Below, piece after piece: positions 8,679 to 16,884 of a DNA stretch of 64,000 nucleotides (the stretch's first letter is position 1; each line of letters begins with the position of its first letter). Below the pieces are notes generated by a model, which saw only the letters and a list, made by a program, of their open reading frames with translations, had not been told where the DNA came from and made no database searches. The position numbers and the translations under genes were made by a program. Location: the NCBI GenBank assembly GCA_963772065.1, contig CAVYVZ010000009.1, forward strand, positions 248,001-312,000, in the 5' to 3' direction. The DNA comes from CAVYVZ01 sp963772065 (GTDB lineage: Bacteria > Acidobacteriota > Vicinamibacteria > Vicinamibacterales > UBA2999).

Positions 8679-8696
8679 TCCCTGAGTCCTGCTTCT
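8673..8696 (-). repeat. CAGGGAG-family repeat word, inverted copy
   Basis: TTCCTGATCCCTGAGTCCTG reads on the minus strand as CAGGACTCAGGGATCAGGAA, matching words in 7645-7718. The two copies flank the deoxyhypusine-synthase-like gene in inverted orientation. Confidence 0.5.
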
Positions 8697-8721
8697 TCGT
8701 GTAGTAAAATCATGAGTTCAC

Positions 8722-8798
8722 GCCGGAGTAGCTCAGGTGGTTAGAGCATGCGTCTCATAAGCGCAGGGTCGGCAGTTCGAGTCTGCCCTCCGGCACCA
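8722..8798 (+). tRNA. tRNA with CAT anticodon (Met, or Ile2 after lysidine modification)
   Basis: Complete cloverleaf: acceptor GCCGGAG/CTCCGGC, D-stem GCTC/GAGC, anticodon stem TGCGT/GCGCA with loop CTCATAA (anticodon CAT), T-stem GGCAG/CTGCC with loop TTCGAGT, discriminator A and encoded CCA. It is not an initiator type since the 1-72 pair is G-C. Elongator Met is the default reading. tilS, whose enzyme turns CAU into an isoleucine anticodon, starts four bases downstream, so tRNA-Ile2 must be considered. A possible -10 (TAAAAT) is at 8705-8710. Confidence 0.95.
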
Positions 8799-8802
8799 AT
8801 CT

Positions 8803-9774
8803 TTGACAGCTATTCAGCAGAAAGTCCGGCGCACGATTCAGCGGCACGGGCTCTGTCCGGCGGGCACCCGTGTGCTCATCGGGCTCTCCGGTGGCTCTGA
8901 TTCCGTCGCGCTGACCTTCCTGCTCCGCGAGCTCGCCCCGAATATGGATTTCGCGGTGGCGGGTCTCGCGCACGTCAACCATCAGCTGCGCGAGACCGCC
9001 GATCGCGATGAGTCCTTCTGCCGGAATCTCGCGGATCGTGTCGGGCTTGCGATCCTCGTGACCCGCGCCAACGTCAAAGAAGTAGCGGAGTCGAAGGGGC
9101 TGTCGATCGAGGACGCCGCGCGGCGAGTGCGATATGAGTTCTTCGAGCAGGCGGCGTTGCGGCTCGAGGCGAGTCGCATCGCGGTCGGGCACACGCTCGA
9201 CGATCAGGCCGAGACGTTTCTCTTGAAGCTGCTGCGAGGCGCCGGCGCCACCGGCCTGGGGGGAATCTACCCGCAGAAGGATCGGCTCATCAGGCCGGCG
9301 CTCGAGGCCAGCCGTGTCGAACTGCAGGGATATCTGCGGACGCTGGGGGAGTCGTGGGTCGAGGACGAGACGAATGCAGATATGAGCAATCCTCGCAATC
9401 GCGTGCGGCACGAGGTCCTGCCACGGCTCGAGGCGTCGCTCGGTCTGCCGGCGCGCCGGGCGATCGCGAGGGCCGCGGGGCTGCTTGGCGAGGACGCCCG
9501 CTGGTTGGACGAGCTCGCGGCCGATAAGCTGGTCACAGTGTCCACGCCGACCGCGCACGGCCTCGAGCTCGACGCGGACGAGCTGCGGGCGTCGCCGCTC
9601 CCGCTCGCCCGGCGGATTCTGCTGCGGGCGATGCGCAGCTGCGCGAATGGGAGAGAAGTAGGTCTCGATCACGTGCAGACAGCCCTGGACGTTCTTACAG
9701 GCCTGTCGGCCGCCGGCGAAGTGCCCGGCTCGCGCGTGGAACTTCGCGGCAAAAAGCTGGTCTTATTACAGTAG
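8803..9774 (+). CDS. tilS: tRNA(Ile)-lysidine synthase TilS
   Basis: Ligates lysine to C34 of tRNA-Ile(CAU), switching codon recognition from AUG to AUA. The N-terminal PP-loop motif is LIGLSGGSDSVALTFLL (~25-41). HVNHQLR, RVRYEFFE, VGHTLDDQAETFLLKLLRGAGATGL and the RNRVRHEVLPRLE motif also fit. At 323 aa it resembles the short form without the C-terminal tRNA-binding domains. The only sensible start is a TTG four bases after the tRNA CCA, with no Shine-Dalgarno. Release of the tRNA by 3' processing would leave an almost leaderless mRNA. ftsH follows 44 bases later. Confidence 0.93.
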   Translation: MTAIQQKVRRTIQRHGLCPAGTRVLIGLSGGSDSVALTFLLRELAPNMDFAVAGLAHVNHQLRETADRDESFCRNLADRVGLAILVTRANVKEVAESKGLSIEDAARRVRYEFFEQAALRLEASRIAVGHTLDDQAETFLLKLLRGAGATGLGGIYPQKDRLIRPALEASRVELQGYLRTLGESWVEDETNADMSNPRNRVRHEVLPRLEASLGLPARRAIARAAGLLGEDARWLDELAADKLVTVSTPTAHGLELDADELRASPLPLARRILLRAMRSCANGREVGLDHVQTALDVLTGLSAAGEVPGSRVELRGKKLVLLQ

Positions 9775-9818
9775 GTTACCGTGATACGCTGGTTACTCAC
9801 CCGGGTGGGAGGCAAGGC

Positions 9819-11738
9819 TTGAACTCAACGCTCAAGAGTCTCGTGTTCTGGATGGTCCTCATCGTCGTCGGGGTCATCGTCTGGAACGTGTCCACACGCT
9901 TCCAGCCGAGCTTCAAGACGCAGAGCTTCAGCGAGTTCATGCAGGCCGTGGAAAACGGTTCCGTCGCCCGCGTGACCATCACCGGCAACGAAATCACCGG
10001 CGCCACGAAGGCGAACGAACCTTTCCGGACGTACGCCCCCGCGCAGTTCGAGGGGCTCGCCAACCGGCTGCACGAGCGCGGCGTGGCAATCACGGCGAAG
10101 GAACCGACGACAAGCCCCTGGGCGGCCCTTCTCTACTCCTGGGCGCCGATTCTGCTGATGATCGGGTTCTGGATCTTCTTCATGCGGCAGATGCAGAGCG
10201 GTGGCAACAAGGCGCTCTCATTCGGCAAGAGCAAGGCGAAGCTGTCGTCGAGCGCTCAGAAGAAGGTGACGTTCAAGGACGTCGCCGGCGTCGACGAAGC
10301 GAAGGACGAGCTCCAGGAGATCATCGAGTTCCTGCGTGAGCCGCAGAAGTTCCAGAAGCTCGGAGGCCGCATCCCCAAGGGCGTGCTGCTCATGGGCCCG
10401 CCGGGAACGGGGAAGACGCTGCTGGCCCGCGCGGTCGCCGGCGAGGCGAACGTGCCGTTCTTCTCGATCAGCGGCTCCGACTTCGTGGAGATGTTCGTCG
10501 GCGTGGGTGCCTCGCGCGTGCGCGACCTCTTCGAGCAGGGGAAGAAGAACGCCCCGTGCATCGTGTTCATCGACGAGATCGACGCGGTCGGCCGCCACCG
10601 CGGCGCCGGCCTCGGCGGCGGTCATGACGAGCGCGAGCAGACGCTGAATCAGCTGCTCGTCGAGATGGACGGGTTCGAGTCGAACGAAGGCGTGATCCTC
10701 GTCGCCGCGACGAACCGCCCGGATGTCCTCGACCCGGCGCTGCTGCGTCCCGGCCGCTTCGACCGACGCATCGTCGTCAACCGTCCGGACGTGAAGGGGC
10801 GCGAGGGCATTCTCGCCGTCCACACGAAGAAGATTCCGCTCTCCGACGACGTCGATATCGCGATTCTGGCGCGGGGCTCATCGGGCTTCTCCGGCGCCGA
10901 CCTCGCGAATCTGGTCAACGAGGCTGCGTTGAACGCCGCGCGCTACAACCAGAAGGTCGTTCGCATGCTCGACTTCGAGTTTGCGAAGGACAAGGTGCTC
11001 ATGGGCGCCGAGCGGCGCTCGATGATCATCAGCGAGAGCGAGAAGCGCGTGACGGCGATTCACGAGGCGGGCCATGCGCTGCTCACCGTCATGCTCCCGC
11101 ACGCGGATCCGATCCACAAGGTGACGATCATCCCGCGCGGCATGGCGCTCGGGCTCACGCAGCAGCTTCCGATCGACGAGAAGCACAACTACTCCCGCGA
11201 GTACCTTGAGGATCAGATCGCGATCCTGCTCGGCGGCCGCATCGCCGAAGAGATCACCATCGGCAGCATCACCACCGGCGCCGGCAACGATCTCGAGCGC
11301 GCGACCGACCTGGCCCGCCGCATGGTGTGCGAATGGGGCATGAGCAACGCGATGGGCCCCCTCACCTTCGGCAAGAAGGAGGAGCAGATCTTCCTCGGCC
11401 GCGAGATCGCGCAGCATCAGGACTACAGCGAGGACACGGCGCTCCGCATCGATCAGGAAGTCAAGCGCTTCGTCACGGACAACTACACGCGCGCCCAGAA
11501 GGTGCTGATGCAGCACAAGCAGAAGCTGCTCGACATGGCCGATGCGCTTCTGGCGCGTGAAACGCTCGACGCCGACCAGGTGAATCGTCTTGCGGCCGGC
11601 CAGCCGATCGATGAGCCGCTGCCCGCGCCTGCGGCCACGGCGCCTCAGCCCCAGCCCGACGTTCGGGGCCGCGCGAAGGAACGGCCCGCGCCGTCAATCG
11701 TGCCGCCGATTCCGCCGAGGCCGCTCACTCAGGAATAG
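9819..11738 (+). CDS. ftsH: ATP-dependent zinc metalloprotease FtsH
   Basis: Inner-membrane AAA+ protease that degrades misfolded membrane proteins and regulators. 639 aa. Two N-terminal membrane helices (~7-24 and ~104-124) flank a periplasmic domain. The AAA domain has Walker A GPPGTGKT, Walker B IVFIDEID and the second region of homology ATNRPDVLDPALLRPGRFDRR. The zinc site is HEAGH with a downstream acidic ligand in TGAGNDLERAT. A proline-rich tail (PAPAATAPQPQPDV...) ends the protein. The TTG start at 9819 has a strong GGGAGG six bases upstream. Followed by a perfect terminator; folP lies beyond, the same order as in E. coli. Confidence 0.97.
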   Translation: MNSTLKSLVFWMVLIVVGVIVWNVSTRFQPSFKTQSFSEFMQAVENGSVARVTITGNEITGATKANEPFRTYAPAQFEGLANRLHERGVAITAKEPTTSPWAALLYSWAPILLMIGFWIFFMRQMQSGGNKALSFGKSKAKLSSSAQKKVTFKDVAGVDEAKDELQEIIEFLREPQKFQKLGGRIPKGVLLMGPPGTGKTLLARAVAGEANVPFFSISGSDFVEMFVGVGASRVRDLFEQGKKNAPCIVFIDEIDAVGRHRGAGLGGGHDEREQTLNQLLVEMDGFESNEGVILVAATNRPDVLDPALLRPGRFDRRIVVNRPDVKGREGILAVHTKKIPLSDDVDIAILARGSSGFSGADLANLVNEAALNAARYNQKVVRMLDFEFAKDKVLMGAERRSMIISESEKRVTAIHEAGHALLTVMLPHADPIHKVTIIPRGMALGLTQQLPIDEKHNYSREYLEDQIAILLGGRIAEEITIGSITTGAGNDLERATDLARRMVCEWGMSNAMGPLTFGKKEEQIFLGREIAQHQDYSEDTALRIDQEVKRFVTDNYTRAQKVLMQHKQKLLDMADALLARETLDADQVNRLAAGQPIDEPLPAPAATAPQPQPDVRGRAKERPAPSIVPPIPPRPLTQE

Positions 11739-11765
11739 GCTTAGGGCTTAAGGCTCAGGGCCAGG
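11737..11765 (+). repeat. AAGCCYTRAGCC-family repeat word
   Basis: TAGGCTTAGGGCTTAAGGCT follows the ftsH stop. Its reverse complement closely matches the plus-strand sequence at 18195-18223 (GCCTTGAGCCTTAAGCCCTG). The ftsH stop codon is formed inside the word. Confidence 0.6.
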
Positions 11766-11775
11766 ATCAATAATG

Positions 11776-11809
11776 GGCCCGCGACACATCACAGTGTCGC
11801 GGGCCTTTT
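11776..11809 (+). terminator. Rho-independent terminator after ftsH
   Basis: Perfect 12-bp stem (GGCCCGCGACAC with GTGTCGCGGGCC), loop ATCACA, then TTTT. The folP start is only six bases beyond, so folP is expressed by readthrough or from a promoter overlapping the hairpin. Confidence 0.88.
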
Positions 11810-11815
11810 CTGTTC

Positions 11816-12688
11816 ATGCACGCGCGACGACGATTCACGGTGCCACTGCCGGGGGGCAAGTCGCTGCCCCTCGGAGATCGCACATTGGTGATGGGGGTTA
11901 TCAACGTGACCCCCGATTCGTTCTCCGACGGCGGCGAGCGGCTCGATCCGTTGAAGGCGGTTGAAGCGGGCGTACGCATGGTCGAGGCCGGCGCGGATAT
12001 CCTCGACGTGGGAGGCGAGTCGACGCGGCCCGGCGCCGGGGCGCTCAGCGCAGACGGAGAGAGCGCGCGCGTGGTGCCGGTGATCGAGGCGCTTGCGAAG
12101 CGAGTCACCGTGCCGCTGTCCGTGGATACCTACAAAGCCAGCGTCGCCCGGAGCGCGCTCGCCGCAGGCGCCGGGATCATCAACGACGTGAGCGGCCTGC
12201 GGTACGACCCGTCGCTCGGCGAGGTCGCCGCCACGCACCGCGCCGCGCTGGTGCTGATGCACATGCGCGGCCGGCCGAAGGACATGTACCAGCAGGCGAC
12301 GTATCACGACGTCGTCGGCGAGGTGTTGGACGAGTTGCGGGAAAGCATCGCGTTTGCCACTGGAGCCGGCGTCGCGCGCGATGCGCTGGTCGTCGATCCC
12401 GGACTCGGATTCGCCAAGGAAGCGCCGCACACGTATGAGGCGCTCGCACGCATTCACGAGTTCGCCGAGCTCGGCCGCCCCATTCTCGCCGGACCGTCCC
12501 GCAAATCGTTCCTCGCGAAGGCGCTCGGATCGTCGGTGCCGGCCAGCGGCCGCGATTGGGGAACGGCGGCCGCCGTGACCGCCGCGGTCCTCGCAGGCGC
12601 TCACATCGTCCGCGTACATGCGGTCGCCGAGATGGTCCACGTGGTGCGCGTGGCCGATGAGATTCGGAAGTATCATCGCGACGAATGA
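11816..12688 (+). CDS. folP: Dihydropteroate synthase FolP
   Basis: Condenses p-aminobenzoate with hydroxymethyldihydropterin pyrophosphate in folate synthesis; the sulfonamide target. 290 aa TIM barrel. Motifs are MGVINVTPDSFSDGG (pyrophosphate loop), ADILDVGGESTRPGA, VDTYKASVA, IINDVSGLRYD, MHMRGRPKDM, VVDPGLGFAKE and GPSRKSFLAKALG. The last codons overlap the cdaA start as ATGA, so both are translationally coupled in one operon with cdaR and probably glmM. Confidence 0.96.
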   Translation: MHARRRFTVPLPGGKSLPLGDRTLVMGVINVTPDSFSDGGERLDPLKAVEAGVRMVEAGADILDVGGESTRPGAGALSADGESARVVPVIEALAKRVTVPLSVDTYKASVARSALAAGAGIINDVSGLRYDPSLGEVAATHRAALVLMHMRGRPKDMYQQATYHDVVGEVLDELRESIAFATGAGVARDALVVDPGLGFAKEAPHTYEALARIHEFAELGRPILAGPSRKSFLAKALGSSVPASGRDWGTAAAVTAAVLAGAHIVRVHAVAEMVHVVRVADEIRKYHRDE

Positions 12689-13509
12689 CCTGGCTGACCG
12701 AGCTGCTCCAGCGCCCCTCGCTGTCGATCGAGTGGTGGGATGTGCTCGACATCGCCATCGTGTCCTTCCTCATCTACGAGCTGCTGCTGCTCATCCGGGG
12801 GACGCGGGCCGTCCAGATGGCGGTGGGGGGCGGCTTCCTCATCGGTCTCTTCTTCCTCTCGCGATGGCTGCACCTGGAGACGGTCAACTGGGTGATTCGC
12901 AACCTGGCCGGGTACGTCGTGTTCGCCGTCATCGTGCTGTTCCAGTCCGACATCCGGCGGGCCCTGGCGCACTTCGGCCGCGCGCCGTTCTTCCGGTATT
13001 TCGCCAGGACGCTCGAGGACGAGGAGGACGTCGTCGAGGAGCTCGTCGTGGCGAGCACGTCGCTGGCTGCGCGGCGCATCGGCGCAATCATCGTGTTCGA
13101 GCGCGAGATCGGCCTTCGCAACTACATCGAAGGCGGGATTCCCCTCGACGCGACGGTCACCTACGACCTGCTCGCGAGCATCTTTCAGCCCGGCTCACCG
13201 CTGCACGACGGCGCCGTCATCATTCAGGGCGAGCGCATTGCCGCCGCCGCGTGCTTCCTGCCGCTCTCCGTGAACCCACGCCTCAGCAAGGATCTCGGCA
13301 CGCGGCACCGCGCGGCGCTCGGCCTGACCGAGGAGAACGACGCGCTGGCGATTGTCGTGTCGGAGGAGACCGGGTCGATCTCGCTGGTGACGGGCGGCGG
13401 CATCGAGCGCGGCGTCACGGCCGACCGCATGCGTACGCGTCTCCGCGACCTGCTTGGACCGCGTCGGGCAACGGCGGGGCGGCGTGACACCAGGAGAGCG
13501 CTGGCCTGA
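12685..13509 (+). CDS. cdaA: Diadenylate cyclase CdaA
   Basis: Membrane-bound DisA_N-domain enzyme making c-di-AMP from two ATP. 274 aa: three N-terminal membrane helices (~20-95), a short coiled linker, then the cyclase domain with the catalytic DGA in SPLHDGAVII and the RHR in LGTRHRAALGLTE. Starts in a 4-base overlap with folP and ends in a TGATG overlap with cdaR. The cdaA-cdaR-glmM order is the conserved arrangement known from Firmicutes, where CdaR and GlmM modulate cyclase activity; the coupling here suggests the same control of c-di-AMP by cell-wall precursor status. Confidence 0.95.
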   Translation: MTWLTELLQRPSLSIEWWDVLDIAIVSFLIYELLLLIRGTRAVQMAVGGGFLIGLFFLSRWLHLETVNWVIRNLAGYVVFAVIVLFQSDIRRALAHFGRAPFFRYFARTLEDEEDVVEELVVASTSLAARRIGAIIVFEREIGLRNYIEGGIPLDATVTYDLLASIFQPGSPLHDGAVIIQGERIAAAACFLPLSVNPRLSKDLGTRHRAALGLTEENDALAIVVSEETGSISLVTGGGIERGVTADRMRTRLRDLLGPRRATAGRRDTRRALA

Positions 13510-14414
13510 TGGCGGTTCGCGGGTTTCGGCACCTCGGCCTCAAGTTCGTCTCGATCGCGCTGGCGGCGCTTCTCTGGCTCGTTGTTTCGGGGGAGCAGAT
13601 TGTGGAACGCGCGCTGCGCATCCCGCTCGAGTTCACGAACCTGCCGCCCCAGCTGGAGCTGGTGGGCGACACGCCGACCGTGGCCGACGTGCGCGTGCGC
13701 GGGTCCTCCGGCTCGCTGACACGCCTCGCTCAGGGCGATCTCGTGGCGGTACTGGATCTGCGCGCGGCGCGCACGGGCCGGCGGCTGTTCCACCTCACCC
13801 CGGCCGATGTGCGCCGCCCCTTTGGCGTCGATGTCGTGCACGTCAACCCGTCGAACGTGTCGATGGGATTCGAGCAGTCGGAGTCGAAGTCGGTGCCGGT
13901 TGTGCCGGCCGTCGAAGGGGACCCCGCCGAGGGGTATGTGGTGGGCACGATCGCCGCGGACCCCGCGACCGTCGAGGTCGTCGGGCCCGTATCGAAGATC
14001 CGTAGTCTGACCGAAGCGATCACCGAGCCCATCAGCGTGGACGGATCGTCGGCACCCGTGCGTGAGTCCGTGACGATCGGCGTCTCCGATCCGGCCGTAC
14101 GACTGCGCAAGCCGCAGAGCGCCATCGTCACGGTCAACGTGGCCGCGGCTCCCGTGGAGCGGCGCTTCATCGGCGTGTCGGTGACCTCCAAGGGGGATCG
14201 CGCCGGCGCGCGGGTGCGGCCGGCGGAGGTGAGCCTAGTCGTACGCGGCGCGCGCGAGGTGCTCGAGGCCACGAGTTCCGCGGCCTTCGAGGCGATCGTG
14301 GACCTCGAGGGTCTGGGCCAGGGTCAGTTCCAGCTTCCGGTTCGCGTCACGCCTCCCCAGCACCTGACCGTCGTTCGGGTGGAGCCGCCGCAGGTCCAGG
14401 TGCGCATTCCCTGA
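13509..14414 (+). CDS. cdaR: YbbR-domain protein CdaR (cyclase regulator)
   Basis: 301 aa with one N-terminal membrane anchor (LKFVSIALAALLWLVVSGEQ) and an extracytoplasmic part built of YbbR repeats; the pattern VRVRGSSGSLTRL, VEVVGPVSKIRSL and EVSLVVRGAREVLEA marks three successive units. In characterised systems CdaR binds CdaA in the membrane and tunes c-di-AMP synthesis. Starts by TGATG overlap with cdaA. The first residues MAVRGFRHLGLK give a positively charged inside flank. Confidence 0.9.
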   Translation: MAVRGFRHLGLKFVSIALAALLWLVVSGEQIVERALRIPLEFTNLPPQLELVGDTPTVADVRVRGSSGSLTRLAQGDLVAVLDLRAARTGRRLFHLTPADVRRPFGVDVVHVNPSNVSMGFEQSESKSVPVVPAVEGDPAEGYVVGTIAADPATVEVVGPVSKIRSLTEAITEPISVDGSSAPVRESVTIGVSDPAVRLRKPQSAIVTVNVAAAPVERRFIGVSVTSKGDRAGARVRPAEVSLVVRGAREVLEATSSAAFEAIVDLEGLGQGQFQLPVRVTPPQHLTVVRVEPPQVQVRIP

Positions 14415-14417
14415 GTC

Positions 14418-14512
14418 GCGAACCACGAAAGCACGAAAATCACGAAATCAAATACAAATCAGAAATCCAAAATCACAAATCGCAAATTAATCGCTCAATC
14501 ACAAATCACATA
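14418..14512 (+). repeat. CACGAAA half-element joined to a CACAAATCGC-word block
   Basis: Directly after cdaR comes GCGAACCACGAAAGCACGAA and another CACGAAA unit (three units, 14421-14447). A low-GC block of AAATC-type words follows (AATCACAAATCGCAAATTAA at ~14471-14490) and runs up to the glmM ATG. The second block is the reverse complement of words before queA. No Shine-Dalgarno remains in front of glmM. Confidence 0.7.
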
Positions 14513-15871
14513 ATGGCGAAATTGTTTGGCACAGACGGCATTCGCGGCACAGCGGGCCAGTATCCACTCGACGTTCTGACGATCCGGAGGTTGGGCGCGG
14601 CGCTCGTCCGCGCGCTGCGTCATGGGAACGAGGGCGCCGATGGCCGCGAGCGGTTTCTCGCCGGTCGCGACACGCGCGAGTCGGGTGCCTGGATCGAGCG
14701 GGAGCTGGCGCACGGGATGCGCTCGCAGGGGGCCACGCTGACGAGCGCCGGTATCATTCCCACGCCGGCGATCGCATACCTCACGCCGCGCATGGGCTAC
14801 GCCGCCGGCGTGGTCATCTCCGCCTCGCACAATCCGTTCGAAGACAACGGAATCAAGGTGTTCTCCGGCGCCGGCGAGAAGTTCACCGAAGCGCTCGAGC
14901 AGCAGGTCGAAGGCATCATCGCGGATGCGTCATGGCAGGTTCCAGCCGGCGACGCGCAGGCGGTTGAGGTCATCGATTATCGCGCGGAATACGTCGGGCA
15001 CCTGAAGGCCATCCTCGGGGACGCGAACGCCGCCTCTGGCATGCGCATCGCGATCGATTGCGCCAACGGTGCGACAACGACCGTGGCTCCGAGGCTGTTT
15101 CAGGATCTCGGCTTCGACGTTCGCTGCATCGGATGCGAGCCCGACGGCCGCAACATCAACCTGCGCTGCGGGTCGACCGCCCCGGACACCCTGAGGAAGC
15201 TGGTCGTCGACGGCGGGTACCGCCTGGGGATCGCCTATGACGGCGACGGCGATCGCGCCATCCTCGTCGACGCGCAGGGCGGGCTGGTCGACGGCGACGC
15301 CATGATGCTGATGTGCTCTAAACAGATGAAAGCCGAGGGGCGCCTGAAGGGGAACGCCGTCGTCGCCACGGTGATGAGCAACATCGGCCTGGAGATCGCC
15401 CTTCGCGAGGCCGGCATCTCCATCGTCCGGTGCCCGGTGGGGGACAAGTACGTGATGGAGGAGATGATTCAGCGGGACCTCTCGCTCGGCGGCGAACAGT
15501 CGGGTCACGTGATCTTCTCCGACTACCTCTTTACCGGCGACGGCCTTGCCACGTCGCTGAACGTCCTGCGGACGATGACCGCAACCGGGCGCGAGCTCGG
15601 GGATCTGGCGTCGGACCTCACGACCTATCCGCAGGTGCTGCTCAACCTTCGCGTCGAGCGAAAGATCGATCTCCGCACCGTGCCCGAAGTGGCGGCGGTG
15701 ATGTCGTCCGTGGAATCCCGCCTTGCCGGCAACGGGCGCCTGCTCGTCCGGTACTCGGGCACCGAGCCGCTGCTGCGCGTGATGCTCGAAGGGCGCGACC
15801 AGGACGAGATTCGCCGCTGGGGCCAGGAGATCGTCGACGCCGTCAAGCGGCACGTCGGCGCAAGCGTGTGA
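14513..15871 (+). CDS. glmM: Phosphoglucosamine mutase GlmM
   Basis: Interconverts glucosamine-6-P and glucosamine-1-P for UDP-GlcNAc, feeding peptidoglycan and LPS. 452 aa. Landmarks are N-terminal KLFGTDGIRGTAGQYP, the phosphoserine loop in GVVISASHNPFEDNGIKVF (~101-105), the metal loop DGDGDRAILVD, the sugar loop GGEQSGHVIF and the C-terminal phosphate loop RYSGTEPLLRVM. It lies downstream of cdaA-cdaR, separated by a repeat-filled spacer without an obvious ribosome-binding site, so its expression may rest on its own promoter or on that spacer. Confidence 0.96.
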   Translation: MAKLFGTDGIRGTAGQYPLDVLTIRRLGAALVRALRHGNEGADGRERFLAGRDTRESGAWIERELAHGMRSQGATLTSAGIIPTPAIAYLTPRMGYAAGVVISASHNPFEDNGIKVFSGAGEKFTEALEQQVEGIIADASWQVPAGDAQAVEVIDYRAEYVGHLKAILGDANAASGMRIAIDCANGATTTVAPRLFQDLGFDVRCIGCEPDGRNINLRCGSTAPDTLRKLVVDGGYRLGIAYDGDGDRAILVDAQGGLVDGDAMMLMCSKQMKAEGRLKGNAVVATVMSNIGLEIALREAGISIVRCPVGDKYVMEEMIQRDLSLGGEQSGHVIFSDYLFTGDGLATSLNVLRTMTATGRELGDLASDLTTYPQVLLNLRVERKIDLRTVPEVAAVMSSVESRLAGNGRLLVRYSGTEPLLRVMLEGRDQDEIRRWGQEIVDAVKRHVGASV

Positions 15872-15886
15872 AATGGCCATGAGCCG

Positions 15887-16627
15887 ATGATCAACCTTTC
15901 CGTCAACGTCAACAAAGTGGCGACGGTGAGAAACGCCCGCGGCGGGCGCGTGCCGTCGGTCGCGGAAGCCGTCCGCGTGTGCATCCGCGCCGGCGTGCCG
16001 GGGATTACCGTCCACCCACGGGCCGACGCCAGGCACATCACTCCAGAAGACGTCCGGGAAGTGGCGGGCCTGCTGGCGCCGTATCGAGGAACCATCGAGC
16101 TCAACATCGAAGGGGATCCACGCCCCGACCTCCTCGCGCTCGTTCGCCAGGTGCGTCCGCATCAGTGCACCCTGGTGCCGGTGCGTCCTGGAGAGATCAC
16201 GAGCCAGGCGGGCTGGTCACCGGACACACCGCCGGACGTCCTGGCGCGAACGATCGCCGGCTTGAAATCCGACGGCGTCCGCGTCAGCTTGTTCGTCGAC
16301 CCGCTGCTCGCGCCGATCAAGTGGGCGTCGGAGCTGGGCGCCGATCGGGTCGAGCTCTATACGGAACCCTACGCGCGCGCGTTCGATCGGGGCGTTGACG
16401 AAGCGCACGAGTCGTTTGGTGAATACGTGGAGGCCGCCGAATATGCGCACGCCCTCGGACTGGGCGTCAACGCAGGCCACGACCTCGACCTCGACAACCT
16501 GGTGATCTTCCGCCGGCTTCCGAACCTGGCCGAAGTATCGATCGGCCATGCGCTCATCAGTCATGCGCTGTTCGTCGGTTTGGGACAGGCGGTTCGCGAG
16601 TACCTCGACGTCCTGGCGGAATACTGA
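15887..16627 (+). CDS. pdxJ: Pyridoxine 5'-phosphate synthase PdxJ
   Basis: Last step of DXP-dependent vitamin B6 synthesis: condenses 1-deoxyxylulose-5-P with aminoacetone phosphate. 246 aa TIM barrel. Landmarks are NLSVNVNKVATVRNARGG, GITVHPRADARHI, IELNIEGDPR, LVPVRPGEITSQAGW, RVSLFVDP, RVELYTEPYA and GVNAGHDLDLDNL, ending with EVSIGHALISHALFVGL. It follows glmM by 15 bases on the same strand, and 3' of it begins a 200-base GAACC-type inverted repeat. dxr at 57.8 kb shares its DXP substrate. Confidence 0.95.
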   Translation: MINLSVNVNKVATVRNARGGRVPSVAEAVRVCIRAGVPGITVHPRADARHITPEDVREVAGLLAPYRGTIELNIEGDPRPDLLALVRQVRPHQCTLVPVRPGEITSQAGWSPDTPPDVLARTIAGLKSDGVRVSLFVDPLLAPIKWASELGADRVELYTEPYARAFDRGVDEAHESFGEYVEAAEYAHALGLGVNAGHDLDLDNLVIFRRLPNLAEVSIGHALISHALFVGLGQAVREYLDVLAEY

Positions 16628-16628
16628 T

Positions 16629-16842
16629 GTTCCTCGCTCCCGGTTCCAGGTTCCTGGTTCTTGTTCATAGTTCCGTTCTCGGTTCCGTGTTCGGCGTTCC
16701 GGGTTTTTCGTTCTCTGGCTTTTTGGTGCCTAGAGCCGCGAACCTTGAACCCCGAACAACGAACCTTGAACCCCGAACAACGAACCTCGAACAGAACATC
16801 GAACACGAACCTGGAACCGGGAACCTGGAACGAGGAACAGAG
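16629..16842 (+). repeat. Large imperfect inverted repeat of GAACC/GGTTC words
   Basis: Left arm (16629-16710) is built of GTTCC words such as GGTTCCAGGTTCCTGGTTC. The right arm (16738-16842) is built of the complementary GAACC words such as GAACCTGGAACCGGGAACC. Several 20-35 base stretches pair. The open frames through it are low-complexity and I regard them as non-coding. Confidence 0.75.
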
Positions 16843-16884
16843 TGGGTACGCGAAGTCGCGCGGCTCCGCCTGGTTAGCTGCGCG

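Noticed and set aside
16627..16860. Coding frames through the GAACC repeat block after pdxJ
   Set aside because: Low-complexity Asn-Leu-Glu-Pro-Arg-Thr repeats in one frame and Ser/Phe-rich repeats in others; the pattern comes from DNA words, not selection on protein.
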